Source: an uncultured Anaerotruncus sp.
GTDB taxonomy: Bacteria; Bacillota; Clostridia; Oscillospirales; Acutalibacteraceae
Direction: 5' to 3'
Length of the DNA stretch: 64,000 nucleotides
Assembly: GCA_900539775.1 (NCBI GenBank)
Contig: UQDL01000002.1
Coordinates: forward strand, 1-64,000
This document shows positions 14,416 through 23,127 of the stretch, piece after piece. A program made the translations under genes and the position numbers. Every line of letters begins with the position of its first letter. Position 1 is the stretch's first letter. The notes under the pieces were generated by a model. It searched no databases. It was not told the origin of the DNA and was given only the letters and a program-made list of their open reading frames with translations.

Positions 14416-15594
14416 ATGTCTAAATCATTATTTACAAGCGAATCGGTAACAAAAGGCCATCCGGATAAAATATGCGATCAAATTTCGGATGCAATTCTTG
14501 ATGCAATGCTTGCACAGGATCCCCAAAGTCGTGTTGCCTGCGAAACAACCTGCACAACAGGCCAGGTTCATATTATGGGTGAAATCTCATCAAATGCCCA
14601 AGTTGATATTCCCGCGATCGTAAGAAAAACAATTTGTGATATCGGTTATGACGGCGGTGAAAAAGGATTTGACGGTGAGAACTGTGCTATCCTCGTTTCT
14701 CTTGATAAGCAAAGCCCGGATATTGCCCTCGGTGTTGACAAATCATTTGAAATGAAAAATGATGAAAATGATAAATATAATGAAAACGGTGCCGGCGATC
14801 AGGGCATGATGTTCGGTTATGCCTGCAATGAAACAAAGGAGCTTATGCCTCTTCCGATAAGCCTTGCTCACAAACTGGCACTTAAGCTTACCGAAGTGCG
14901 CGAAAACGGCACTCTTCCTTATCTGTATCCGGACGGTAAAACGCAAGTAACGGTTGAGTATGATAACGGTAAGCCGTGCAAGGTTACCGCTGTTGTTGTT
15001 TCAAGCCAACACAGTGCTTCGGTATCTCTTGACACCCTCAAAAAAGATATAATCGAAAAGGTTATAAAAACAACTATTCCAGCTGAATATATGGATGAAA
15101 ATACTGTTTTTTATGTTAATCCCACCGGCAGATTTGTTGTTGGCGGCCCGCAGGGAGACAGTGGCTTGACCGGCAGAAAAATCATCGTTGATACATATGG
15201 TGGCTATGCTCGCCACGGCGGCGGTGCTTTCAGCGGTAAAGACCCCACTAAAGTTGACAGAAGTGCTGCTTATGCATCAAGGTGGGTTGCGAAAAATATC
15301 GTTGCTTCAGGCCTTGCGGATAAATGTGAGGTTGAGCTTGCATATGCCATCGGCGTTGCAAAGCCTGTTTCGGTTATGGTTGATACTTTCGGCACGGGCA
15401 AAAAATCCGATGAAGAAATCGGAGAGATCGTTAATAAAGTGTTTGATCTTAGACCGGCGGCTATCATCGATAAGCTTGATTTAAGAAAGCCTATTTATGA
15501 AAAACTTGCTGCTTACGGTCATATGGGTCGTGAAGATTTGGGCGTATCTTGGGAAAAACTTGATATGGTTGATGAAATCAAAAAATACATGTAA
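14416..15594 (+). CDS. metK: S-adenosylmethionine synthetase
   Basis: A 392-residue enzyme making SAM from methionine and ATP in the cytosol. Recognised from SESVTKGHPDKICDQISDA at the N-terminus (ATP-binding HPDK), GAGDQGMMFGYA in the centre and the P-loop-like GGGAFSGKDPTKVDRSAAY near residue 260. Length is typical. The ATG follows AAAGGAGG. It is controlled by the SAM riboswitch directly upstream and forms a single-gene unit. Confidence 0.98.
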   Translation: MSKSLFTSESVTKGHPDKICDQISDAILDAMLAQDPQSRVACETTCTTGQVHIMGEISSNAQVDIPAIVRKTICDIGYDGGEKGFDGENCAILVSLDKQSPDIALGVDKSFEMKNDENDKYNENGAGDQGMMFGYACNETKELMPLPISLAHKLALKLTEVRENGTLPYLYPDGKTQVTVEYDNGKPCKVTAVVVSSQHSASVSLDTLKKDIIEKVIKTTIPAEYMDENTVFYVNPTGRFVVGGPQGDSGLTGRKIIVDTYGGYARHGGGAFSGKDPTKVDRSAAYASRWVAKNIVASGLADKCEVELAYAIGVAKPVSVMVDTFGTGKKSDEEIGEIVNKVFDLRPAAIIDKLDLRKPIYEKLAAYGHMGREDLGVSWEKLDMVDEIKKYM

Positions 15595-15604
15595 TAACCA
15601 ATTT

Positions 15605-15645
15605 AAAGGCAGCGCCTAATGGGCGTTGCCTTTTGCGCTCTTTTT
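15605..15645 (+). terminator. Terminator of metK
   Basis: AAAGGCAGCGCC (15605-15616) pairs with GGCGTTGCCTTT (15622-15633) with one G-T pair. A second T run follows at 15640-15645. Confidence 0.8.
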
Positions 15646-15816
15646 GGCAAAAAGAGAGTTTTGTAAAACTAAATTTCAAAGTAAACAAAAAAATATCCAA
15701 ATAGTTGATTTGAATTTAACAATTTGTATATTTACTATTTTTCTGTAATATCGTATTATAATTATGCCGATTGGCGGCATAGGTTTGTGCCGCTTAATAT
15801 TAACGGAGGTGCGCAG

Positions 15817-16320
15817 ATGATTAACAGAAGAGACGGCGCAGCAGATTATTTGAATCCCTATTCAAGTATGCGCTTAAGTCGTTCCGGGCGTAAAAATATT
15901 AAAGACCAATTCGGTCAATATACACGCACACACAGTGCTTCTGAATTTGAAAAGCTCATAACTCAAAAATATTTTTTACTTTGTGATGAATTGCATAAGC
16001 GTTGCGCCAGAGGGTTTAGGATAATTTTTTGGTTAAAAATTATTACTTTTGTTGTTTTTATTGCTTTTTCAATTATTGCTATTATTTGCGGCACTAAATT
16101 CGGCAGCAAAATGCTTTGGCTTTCATTTTGGATTGTTTTAATTTTTTTGGATGTTGGATTCTTCCTTGTGGCAGATTATTGTAAATCACTTGTTGTTGAA
16201 AAAGTGCTTCCTTATCTTGATAATGTTGAGCAAATAGATTTTGGTATAAGTGAGGATGATGAAGAGGAAGCAAAAAACGAAGAAAACTCGGAGGATGAAG
16301 ACGATGAAGATGATATTTAA
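15817..16320 (+). CDS. Hypothetical two-TM membrane protein with acidic tail
   Basis: A 167-residue protein not recognised as a named family. After about 75 polar residues come two adjacent hydrophobic segments (about residues 73-95 and 104-125). The end is a highly acidic Glu/Asp tail. The ATG at 15817 is preceded by GGAGGTG; an upstream in-frame ATG at 15724 lacks a site. Its 3' end overlaps the YhgE/Pip gene by 17 nt, so the two are probably co-translated and may act together at the membrane. Confidence 0.8.
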   Translation: MINRRDGAADYLNPYSSMRLSRSGRKNIKDQFGQYTRTHSASEFEKLITQKYFLLCDELHKRCARGFRIIFWLKIITFVVFIAFSIIAIICGTKFGSKMLWLSFWIVLIFLDVGFFLVADYCKSLVVEKVLPYLDNVEQIDFGISEDDEEEAKNEENSEDEDDEDDI

Positions 16321-18433
16321 AATATTCAAAAGAGATATTAAAAAAATCTTCAGAAATTCGATGGCAATTATTTTAGCAATTGGTCTTGCGGTTTTGCCGT
16401 CGCTTTATGCATGGTTTAATATTTATGCAAACTGGGATCCTTACGGCAGCACAGGTAATATGCAGGTTGCCGTCATAAACAATGATGAAGGTGCGGTAAT
16501 TAAAACATTCACTGTTAATGTCGGCAGTCAAATTGAAACCAACCTTAAAGCTAATGATCTTATTGATTGGCAGTTTGTTTCAAAAGAAGAGGGCATAAAC
16601 GGTGTTAAAGCGGGTAAATATTATGCTGCTATAGAAATACCGTCCGGATTCAGTAATTCGCTAACAAGTATTATGAGCAGTGAATTTAAGCAACCGCAAA
16701 TTGTTTATTATGCAAATGAAAAGAAGAATGCAATTGCAACTAAAATAACCGATAAAGTTGTGCAGACTGTTCAAACCGAGGTTAATGAATCATTTATTAC
16801 AACCATTGTTAATTTGATGAATCAGGTTTTCGGTTTTGTTCTTGATGAAAATGATATTTCAGGCGGCGCAATTTTCAATAAAATAAGTAACGAAATAAAT
16901 GAAACAAAAGCTTCGGTTGCCGATTTAAATAATTCAATTGGAACATTTTCCGATATATCGGAATTATTGAAGCAACTCGGCAGCTCAATGAGCAGCGAAA
17001 AGATTTCAAATCTTTTAAACAGCACAAATGATGTTATAAACGACACTTCCGATGTTGTTAAAATAACTCAAACCTCTGTTTCGGGTGTTGTTGATAATAT
17101 AGGCACTCTTTTATCAGGGGTTACATCAAGTCTTGATAATGCTGCGGAAATAGTCGAAAATTTCTCGCCTGATCAAAATTCGGTTGAAGTTTTGAAAACA
17201 GCGGCTCAAACCTGTACTAATATGGCAACTGTTATGGATACCGTTTGCACAATGCTTAATCAGTTAAACCAAAGCCTGCCGAATCCTATTACGGCAATTG
17301 ATGATTTGGTTAAAACTCTTACGGAAAACGCAGTTGTTTTAAGAGACCTCGGCGTTAAGCTTAACGCGGCAGCTGACGGTGCATATGAAGGCACACTTTC
17401 GGATATTGCAGCTTCAATCAGAGAAGTGTCTTCTTCTCTTAAAGCTTCAATGAATGATTATAATAATACGGTTAAGCCGCAAGCCGAAAAAATGGTTTCA
17501 AACCTTCTCAGTACACTTGACAGTGCTTCAAAGATGCTTGGTCTGCTTGACGATGATGTGCCGACTGTTGATACTTTAATAAAAACTCTTAACACTTCGC
17601 TTGATTCCGGCGTCGGATTGTTTGGCTCGCTTCAATCAATGCTTAAAAACTTTGAAAATGAACTTGATAATCTCAGTGAAAAAATAGACACACTCAGCAA
17701 CAGCGAGGAATTTAACACGTTTCTTAATGTTATGAGCGAAAATGCAGATAAGCTCGGTGAATTCATTGCTTGTCCCGTACAGGTTGAAACAGATAAAATA
17801 TACGGTATTGATAACTACGGTTCCGCAATGGCTCCGTTTTACAGCACACTTGCCATTTGGGTAGGCGCTGTTATTCTGATAGCTATCATAAATACCAATG
17901 TTAAGCATAAAAAGGAACTCGGCGCTCCCGTAAAGCCGTATCAGGAATATTTCGGAAGGGGATTGCTGTTTATTGCGTTTGCAATAGTTCAGGCGTTAAT
18001 TGTTTGCCTCGGTGATTTGTACTTCCTCGGCATTCAATGTTATCATCCGGTTAAATTCCTGTTTGCGGGCTGCTTTGCGGCAGTTGTTTATGCAATGCTT
18101 ATCTATTCGCTTGCATACACCTTTGGTGATATAGGCAAGGCGGCGGTTGTTGTGTTGCTTGTTATTCAAATCGGCGGCTCCGGCGGAACATTCCCAATAG
18201 ATGTTACACCTAAGTTTTTCCAAGCAATCAATCCGTATTTACCATATACCTTTGTTATCAACGCAATGCGCGAATGTGTTTGTGGTACTTACGGCGGGGA
18301 TTATTGGCTTGATTTACTCAAACTCAGTGCGTATATTTTGATTGCCTTGCTTATTGGGCTTGTTCTTAAAATTCCTTTCAGAAAGCCTATTAGATTCTTT
18401 AACAAAAAGATTGAAGAAACAGATGTGTTTTAA
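16304..18433 (+). CDS. YhgE/Pip (phage infection protein) family membrane protein
   Basis: A 709-residue protein of the YhgE/Pip family. It has one N-terminal membrane segment followed by YAWFNIYANWDPYGSTGNM and VAVINNDEG, a long extracellular region (about residues 100-500) rich in Asn/Ser and coiled-coil-like, and five or six C-terminal membrane segments of ABC-2 permease type, including PYLPYTFVINAMRE. Lactococcal Pip is a phage receptor, and EsaA of type VII secretion is related, but no ESX genes are seen here. The ATG at 16304 is chosen because GGAGG lies 9 nt upstream. The real role in this host is unknown. Confidence 0.9.
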   Translation: MKMIFKIFKRDIKKIFRNSMAIILAIGLAVLPSLYAWFNIYANWDPYGSTGNMQVAVINNDEGAVIKTFTVNVGSQIETNLKANDLIDWQFVSKEEGINGVKAGKYYAAIEIPSGFSNSLTSIMSSEFKQPQIVYYANEKKNAIATKITDKVVQTVQTEVNESFITTIVNLMNQVFGFVLDENDISGGAIFNKISNEINETKASVADLNNSIGTFSDISELLKQLGSSMSSEKISNLLNSTNDVINDTSDVVKITQTSVSGVVDNIGTLLSGVTSSLDNAAEIVENFSPDQNSVEVLKTAAQTCTNMATVMDTVCTMLNQLNQSLPNPITAIDDLVKTLTENAVVLRDLGVKLNAAADGAYEGTLSDIAASIREVSSSLKASMNDYNNTVKPQAEKMVSNLLSTLDSASKMLGLLDDDVPTVDTLIKTLNTSLDSGVGLFGSLQSMLKNFENELDNLSEKIDTLSNSEEFNTFLNVMSENADKLGEFIACPVQVETDKIYGIDNYGSAMAPFYSTLAIWVGAVILIAIINTNVKHKKELGAPVKPYQEYFGRGLLFIAFAIVQALIVCLGDLYFLGIQCYHPVKFLFAGCFAAVVYAMLIYSLAYTFGDIGKAAVVVLLVIQIGGSGGTFPIDVTPKFFQAINPYLPYTFVINAMRECVCGTYGGDYWLDLLKLSAYILIALLIGLVLKIPFRKPIRFFNKKIEETDVF

Positions 18434-18436
18434 AAA

Positions 18437-18472
18437 AAGAACTCCTTTGAGTGATCTCAAAGGAGTTCTTCT
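18437..18472. terminator. Bidirectional terminator between YhgE and proC
   Basis: AAGAACTCCTTTGAG (18437-18451) pairs perfectly with its complement at 18456-18470. An A run on the left and T residues on the right allow function for both converging genes. Confidence 0.85.
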
Positions 18473-18494
18473 GTTTGTGTGCGGTATCTTTTTA

Positions 18495-19292
18495 TTAAAG
18501 CTTTTTATCTTTCTCAACGGCTTTGTTAACTGCGTTGTGAACTGCTGTCTCAAAGCCGTCTGCCTGAAGCGAAATAACGCCTTCTATTGTTGTTCCGCCC
18601 GGTGAACAAACCTTGTCGATAAGCTCAAACGGGTGTTCATTGCTTTCAAGAACTGTTTTGGCACTGCCCAAAACGCTTTGTGCGGCAAATTTAAGCGCAA
18701 GTTCTTTTTTCATTCCATGCTGCACTCCGGCTCTTGCAAGCGCATCTATAAACATATAGACAAATGCAGGCGAGCAGCCGCCTATGACTCCGAATAGGGG
18801 AAATACAGATTCTTCGATTTCTGTTATTGTGCCAATAGAAGAAAACAGTGTTTCTATATTTTCTTTTTCTGAATCCGTAACAAGCTCGTTTGTGCAATAT
18901 GCGGTGCATGATTCCGAAACAACGGCATTTATGTTTGGCATAATTCTGACAATTTTTTCTTCACTGTTTAAATTATCTGCTATAAATTTTGTTGATTTTC
19001 CTGCGGCAATTGATATAAGAATTTTGTTTTTTCCGGAAACACTGCCTGCAATTTCATTTAAAACAGAAGCTAAAACATTTGGCTTAACAGCAAGAACAAT
19101 ATAATCACAATTGTTTACTGTTTCTGTTGCACTTTCACAGCTGTTTATGCCGTATTTTTCAATAAGAGCATCAACTTTTGACTTTGTTGGGTTATATGCA
19201 TAAATGTCTTTTCCGTTAATTGTGCCTGATTTAACGGCACCGCTGATTATTGCTGTTGCCATATTGCCGCAGCCTATAAAGCCGAGTTTCAT
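18495..19292 (-). CDS. proC: Pyrroline-5-carboxylate reductase
   Basis: A 265-residue enzyme reducing pyrroline-5-carboxylate to proline with NAD(P)H in the cytosol. Visible features: dinucleotide motif GFIGCGNMATAIISG at residues 4-18, then VLAVKPN, and the C-terminal signature SPGGTTIEG preceded by the dimerisation helices with GCSPAFVYMFIDALA. Length is typical. It lies 15 nt downstream of spoIIID on the same strand, so the two may share a transcript. Confidence 0.95.
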   Translation of the reverse strand: MKLGFIGCGNMATAIISGAVKSGTINGKDIYAYNPTKSKVDALIEKYGINSCESATETVNNCDYIVLAVKPNVLASVLNEIAGSVSGKNKILISIAAGKSTKFIADNLNSEEKIVRIMPNINAVVSESCTAYCTNELVTDSEKENIETLFSSIGTITEIEESVFPLFGVIGGCSPAFVYMFIDALARAGVQHGMKKELALKFAAQSVLGSAKTVLESNEHPFELIDKVCSPGGTTIEGVISLQADGFETAVHNAVNKAVEKDKKL

Positions 19293-19307
19293 TTAAAAAT
19301 CCTCCGA

Positions 19308-19574
19308 TTACTGTTTTTTATTTTTCTTTAATTTGCTGTATTTTTCTTTTGTGGCATTACCGCCTCTTATGTGCCTTTGTGCTTTGTTTTTTTCCAAAAC
19401 GGCCTTAACATCGTTATATAAAATTCTGTCTGCATCATAAAGTCGTTTTGTTACATCTATATGCACTGTTGATTTGCTGATTCCGAAAACCGCTGCCGCA
19501 CGGCGCACCGTGGAGCCTGTGTCTCTTATGTATTCGCCGATTTCAACACATCTTTTATCAACATTACCAATCAA
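19308..19574 (-). CDS. spoIIID: Sporulation transcriptional regulator SpoIIID
   Basis: An 88-residue mother-cell regulator. It matches SpoIIID throughout: the HTH with FGISKSTVHIDVTKRL (residues about 29-44) and the C-terminal RHIRGGNATKEKY that contacts the minor groove. In Bacillus it switches gene expression between the SigE and SigK stages. The start is TTG at 19574 with GGTGA 6 nt upstream; the frame begins at the same place as the Bacillus protein. Together with sigG and spoIIIA it marks the organism as a spore former. Confidence 0.93.
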   Translation of the reverse strand: MIGNVDKRCVEIGEYIRDTGSTVRRAAAVFGISKSTVHIDVTKRLYDADRILYNDVKAVLEKNKAQRHIRGGNATKEKYSKLKKNKKQ

Positions 19575-19751
19575 GTGAAGTCACCGTCCTTGGTAATATA
19601 TATTTAAAATCGGCTTAATTTATACATTTAACGAAAAATAACAGGTTTTCATTTATTTTCGCCAAACTTTTTTTATTTTTCGGAATAAAATAACTCCGCT
19701 ACTATTATTTTAACTCAATTTGTTTTGCAAGTAAAGTTATATTTTAATTGA

Positions 19752-19780
19752 TTGCAAGGAAGTTTCCTTTATGATATAAT
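19752..19780 (+). promoter_or_regulatory. Promoter of the beta-galactosidase gene
   Basis: TTGCAA (19752-19757) and a perfect TATAAT (19775-19780) at 17-bp spacing. About 40 nt of leader follow before the start codon. Confidence 0.6.
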
Positions 19781-19828
19781 GAATTTGTTGTAATGCAATT
19801 ATTAAATTGTTTCTTTGGGGAGTAAAAA

Positions 19829-22807
19829 ATGATTTATAAATTAAAAAAAGATAATTATAAGAATTTCAATGTATATAAGGATAATATTCTTGAGCCTCGC
19901 TCATATTTTATTCCTTTTAGTGACGAAAAAGAGCTTCTTGAATGCGATATAAGAACAGAGCGTTATTCATCTTCAATGGTTGCTGTTCTTTCCGGCGAAT
20001 GGCAGTTTAAATATTATGATAATTGCCAAAATATTCCTGATGAATTCGATTCTGAAAAAGAAGAAACAGATATTGTTACTGTTCCTTCATGCTGGCAATT
20101 TACAGGTTATGAGGAACCATATTATCTTAATTCAAGATATCCGTTTAAGTGCGAGCCTCCGAAGTTTCCGGAAGATTGCTCGGCGGGAGTTTACTTAAAA
20201 AAGTTTATTCTATCCGATGTTGTCGGTAATTATACTTTAACCTTCCTTGGCGTTGCTTCTTGCGTGGATGTTTTTGTAAACGGCAAATATGTAGGTTACA
20301 GCGAAGGAAGCCATAATACTGCCGAATTTGATATAACAGAAATGCTTTTTGAGGGTGAAAACGAAATTGTTGCAGTTGTGCATAAATGGTGCACGGGAAC
20401 TTATCTTGAATGCCAGGATATGTTTAGAAATAACGGAATATTCAGAGATGTTTATATCACCAAAACAGGATTAAATTCAGTTTATGATATTGAAATCAAA
20501 ACAAAACGTCGTGCAGACGGTGCTTATCTTCTTGATTTGATTCCTGTTTTTAAAATCGCTGATGAGGTTCTCTTTAAAGCTGTTATTAAGGACGGAGACA
20601 ATGTTATTGCAGAGCGCTCTTTAAAAATATGCCCCGGCAAAGTTGATAAGCTCACCTTTGATGTGCTTGATGTTCAGGAATGGTCTGCTGAAATTCCGAA
20701 ACTTTATGATCTCTATATTTCTCTTTCAAGAAACGATAAAACGGAAGAGATAATTCGCAGGCGAATCGGATTTAAAGATGTTCGTATAGAAAAAAATGTT
20801 TTCTTCTTTAATAATCAAAAAATTAAGCTGCTCGGTGTAAATCATCACGACACAGATGCAGATAAAGGCTATACTATGTCTGTTTCCGATATGGAAAGAG
20901 ATGTGCGAATTTTTAAGGAATATAATGTTAACTGCGTACGCACATCACATTATCCTCCGGATCCGACCTTTCTTGATCTTTGTGATGAATACGGCGTTTA
21001 TGTGGTTGACGAAGCAGATATTGAAAGTCACGGCTGTAACGAAATTATGAAGCCAAATTTGATTTCTGCGGATTCTTCTTGGAAAGAGCATTTTTCAGAC
21101 AGGGTTATGCGTATGTTCAGAAGAGACAGAAATCATCCCGGAATCATAATGTGGTCTCTCGGCAATGAATCCGGCGGTTATAAATGCCAAGATTATTGCT
21201 ATGACGAGCTTAAAAGATTAACCGATTTGCCTATTCATTATGAGGGCGTAACCCGCACAAAGCGTTGGTCATATGATGTTCATTCGGAAATGTATACTTG
21301 GCCGAATATTTGTAAAAAAATTGCAGCAGGAAAGGGTTTACCTTCAAAATATTATGAAAAGCCGTTTTATCTTTGCGAATATGCTCATGCTATGGGTGTC
21401 GGAGCCGGTGATCTTGAAACATATGTGAATTATTTTTATTCTGCCGATAATATGATGGGTGGTTGTATTTGGGAATTTGCAGATCATGCAGCATTTGACG
21501 GTATGGGCAAATATAAATATACATACGGCGGTGATCATGCAGAATGGAAGCATGACGGTAATTTCTGTGTAGACGGCCTTTTCTTCCCGGACAGAGAGCC
21601 GCACACCGGCGCATTGCAAATGAAAGCTTGCTATCGCCCCGTTCGCGCAAAGCACCTTGGCGGAAATGATTTTGAATTTTTCAATCATCTTTATTTCAAA
21701 ACTGCCGAACTTATTGTTAAATATACTGTTTATAATGACGGTGTGGAGGCTGCATCAGGCCAATTTGATTTAATAATTGAACCGCAAACATCACAAACAA
21801 TTAAAGTTGATTATGTTCAAAAGGGACACACTTCAATTGTTTTCAGCTATAATGAACTTGAAGACGAGATTGCATCAGAACAAATAATTATCAGCAGTGA
21901 ATATAAATCGCAGCAATCGTCATGCGCTGAAAAGGCATATGTTGAATCAAGCGAAGGCAGGGCCGTTGTTTATTATAAAGGCGGCAGGCTCATATTTAAC
22001 TGCAAAACGGGTGAGCTTGAAAGCTATAGATTTAACGGTAAAGAGCTTTTGAATCAAATAACGCTCGGTAATTCCAGAGGCTTTGTTCCGTCTGTTTACA
22101 GGGCACCGCTCGATAACGATATGTATTTGAAGATTATTTGGAATAAAGACGGTTTGCCGTATCTTTCAACCTCAAAGTGTAAATCTTCTTATAAACAAAA
22201 CGGCGATTGTGTTGATATAACAACGGTTTATAAACTTCGCACAGCAACCTTCAGCAATGCAGGGCACCTCAAGGTGTTACTTAGCGTTAACGGAAACGGC
22301 GAAATAGCCGTTTCTTACAAGTTTTCTTGTCTTACCGTTAAAATGCCTCCAAGGCTCGGTCTTGCATTTGAAATGCCAAAGGAATTTGAATATGTTAAAT
22401 ATTTCGGTTATGATTCCGAAACGCTGAGCGATTTTCATGAGCATTCTGCCGTTAAGGTTAATGAAACCACTGTTTCCGATATGCGCTGTAAATACATAAA
22501 ACCGCAGGAAAGTGGAATGAGATATTCAACATATTGGGCAGAAATAACGGATAATGAGGGCACGGGAATTAAAATTGAAAGTGATAATTCTTTTGTTTTC
22601 TCGGCTCATCATTACAATCCCGTTCAATGTGCTAAAGCAACCCATAATGAAGATTTGCTTGATTATGATACAACATTTATAGGAATAGACGGTTATATGC
22701 TGGGTGCGGGATCAAACGCCTGTGGCCCTATTCCGGCTAAAAACAGCAGAAAAGCATTTGCGGCAAGCTATAAAAACTCATTTAAAATTAAACCTATCGG
22801 AGAATAA
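19829..22807 (+). CDS. lacZ: Beta-galactosidase, glycoside hydrolase family 2
   Basis: A 992-residue LacZ-type enzyme cleaving terminal beta-galactosides such as lactose. Domains in order: sugar-binding jelly roll (about 40-220), immunoglobulin-like (220-325), TIM barrel (325-620), then the C-terminal beta-sandwich domains. The acid/base is E447 in SLGNESGG and the nucleophile E517 in LCEYAHAMG. No signal peptide, so it is intracellular and would need a transporter, which is not in this window. GGGGAG precedes the ATG. acpS follows without a gap. Confidence 0.95.
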   Translation: MIYKLKKDNYKNFNVYKDNILEPRSYFIPFSDEKELLECDIRTERYSSSMVAVLSGEWQFKYYDNCQNIPDEFDSEKEETDIVTVPSCWQFTGYEEPYYLNSRYPFKCEPPKFPEDCSAGVYLKKFILSDVVGNYTLTFLGVASCVDVFVNGKYVGYSEGSHNTAEFDITEMLFEGENEIVAVVHKWCTGTYLECQDMFRNNGIFRDVYITKTGLNSVYDIEIKTKRRADGAYLLDLIPVFKIADEVLFKAVIKDGDNVIAERSLKICPGKVDKLTFDVLDVQEWSAEIPKLYDLYISLSRNDKTEEIIRRRIGFKDVRIEKNVFFFNNQKIKLLGVNHHDTDADKGYTMSVSDMERDVRIFKEYNVNCVRTSHYPPDPTFLDLCDEYGVYVVDEADIESHGCNEIMKPNLISADSSWKEHFSDRVMRMFRRDRNHPGIIMWSLGNESGGYKCQDYCYDELKRLTDLPIHYEGVTRTKRWSYDVHSEMYTWPNICKKIAAGKGLPSKYYEKPFYLCEYAHAMGVGAGDLETYVNYFYSADNMMGGCIWEFADHAAFDGMGKYKYTYGGDHAEWKHDGNFCVDGLFFPDREPHTGALQMKACYRPVRAKHLGGNDFEFFNHLYFKTAELIVKYTVYNDGVEAASGQFDLIIEPQTSQTIKVDYVQKGHTSIVFSYNELEDEIASEQIIISSEYKSQQSSCAEKAYVESSEGRAVVYYKGGRLIFNCKTGELESYRFNGKELLNQITLGNSRGFVPSVYRAPLDNDMYLKIIWNKDGLPYLSTSKCKSSYKQNGDCVDITTVYKLRTATFSNAGHLKVLLSVNGNGEIAVSYKFSCLTVKMPPRLGLAFEMPKEFEYVKYFGYDSETLSDFHEHSAVKVNETTVSDMRCKYIKPQESGMRYSTYWAEITDNEGTGIKIESDNSFVFSAHHYNPVQCAKATHNEDLLDYDTTFIGIDGYMLGAGSNACGPIPAKNSRKAFAASYKNSFKIKPIGE

Positions 22808-23122
22808 ATGTTTAAAATCGGTACTGATATTGTTAAAATTTCAAGAATTGAAAGCAGTATTAAAAAGCAGAGCTTCTTGAACTTTGTTTATACGGATAAT
22901 GAAATTAAATATTGTAAAAGTTCACAAAGTTTTGCAGGCCTTTTTGCCGCAAAGGAAGCACTTGTGAAAGCGCTCGAATGCGGTATTGATAAACCGCTGA
23001 GCAATTATGAAATTTTACATAATGAGGCAGGTGCGCCTTATTTTTCAAAGCTTAAAAACAGCAGCGTTTCTATCAGTCATGACGGAGATTATGCAATGGC
23101 AACAGTTATTATTTGGGAGTGA
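22808..23122 (+). CDS. acpS: Holo-[acyl-carrier-protein] synthase
   Basis: A 104-residue phosphopantetheinyl transferase that activates acyl carrier protein with the coenzyme A arm. The two signature motifs are present: GTDIVKISRIE (Mg2+ ligand D7) and FAAKEALVKAL (E50). The ATG directly follows the lacZ stop, with GGAGAA inside the lacZ end, so it is expressed with lacZ. The acpS-nnr pairing downstream is common in Firmicutes. Confidence 0.93.
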   Translation: MFKIGTDIVKISRIESSIKKQSFLNFVYTDNEIKYCKSSQSFAGLFAAKEALVKALECGIDKPLSNYEILHNEAGAPYFSKLKNSSVSISHDGDYAMATVIIWE

Positions 23123-23127
23123 ATTTT

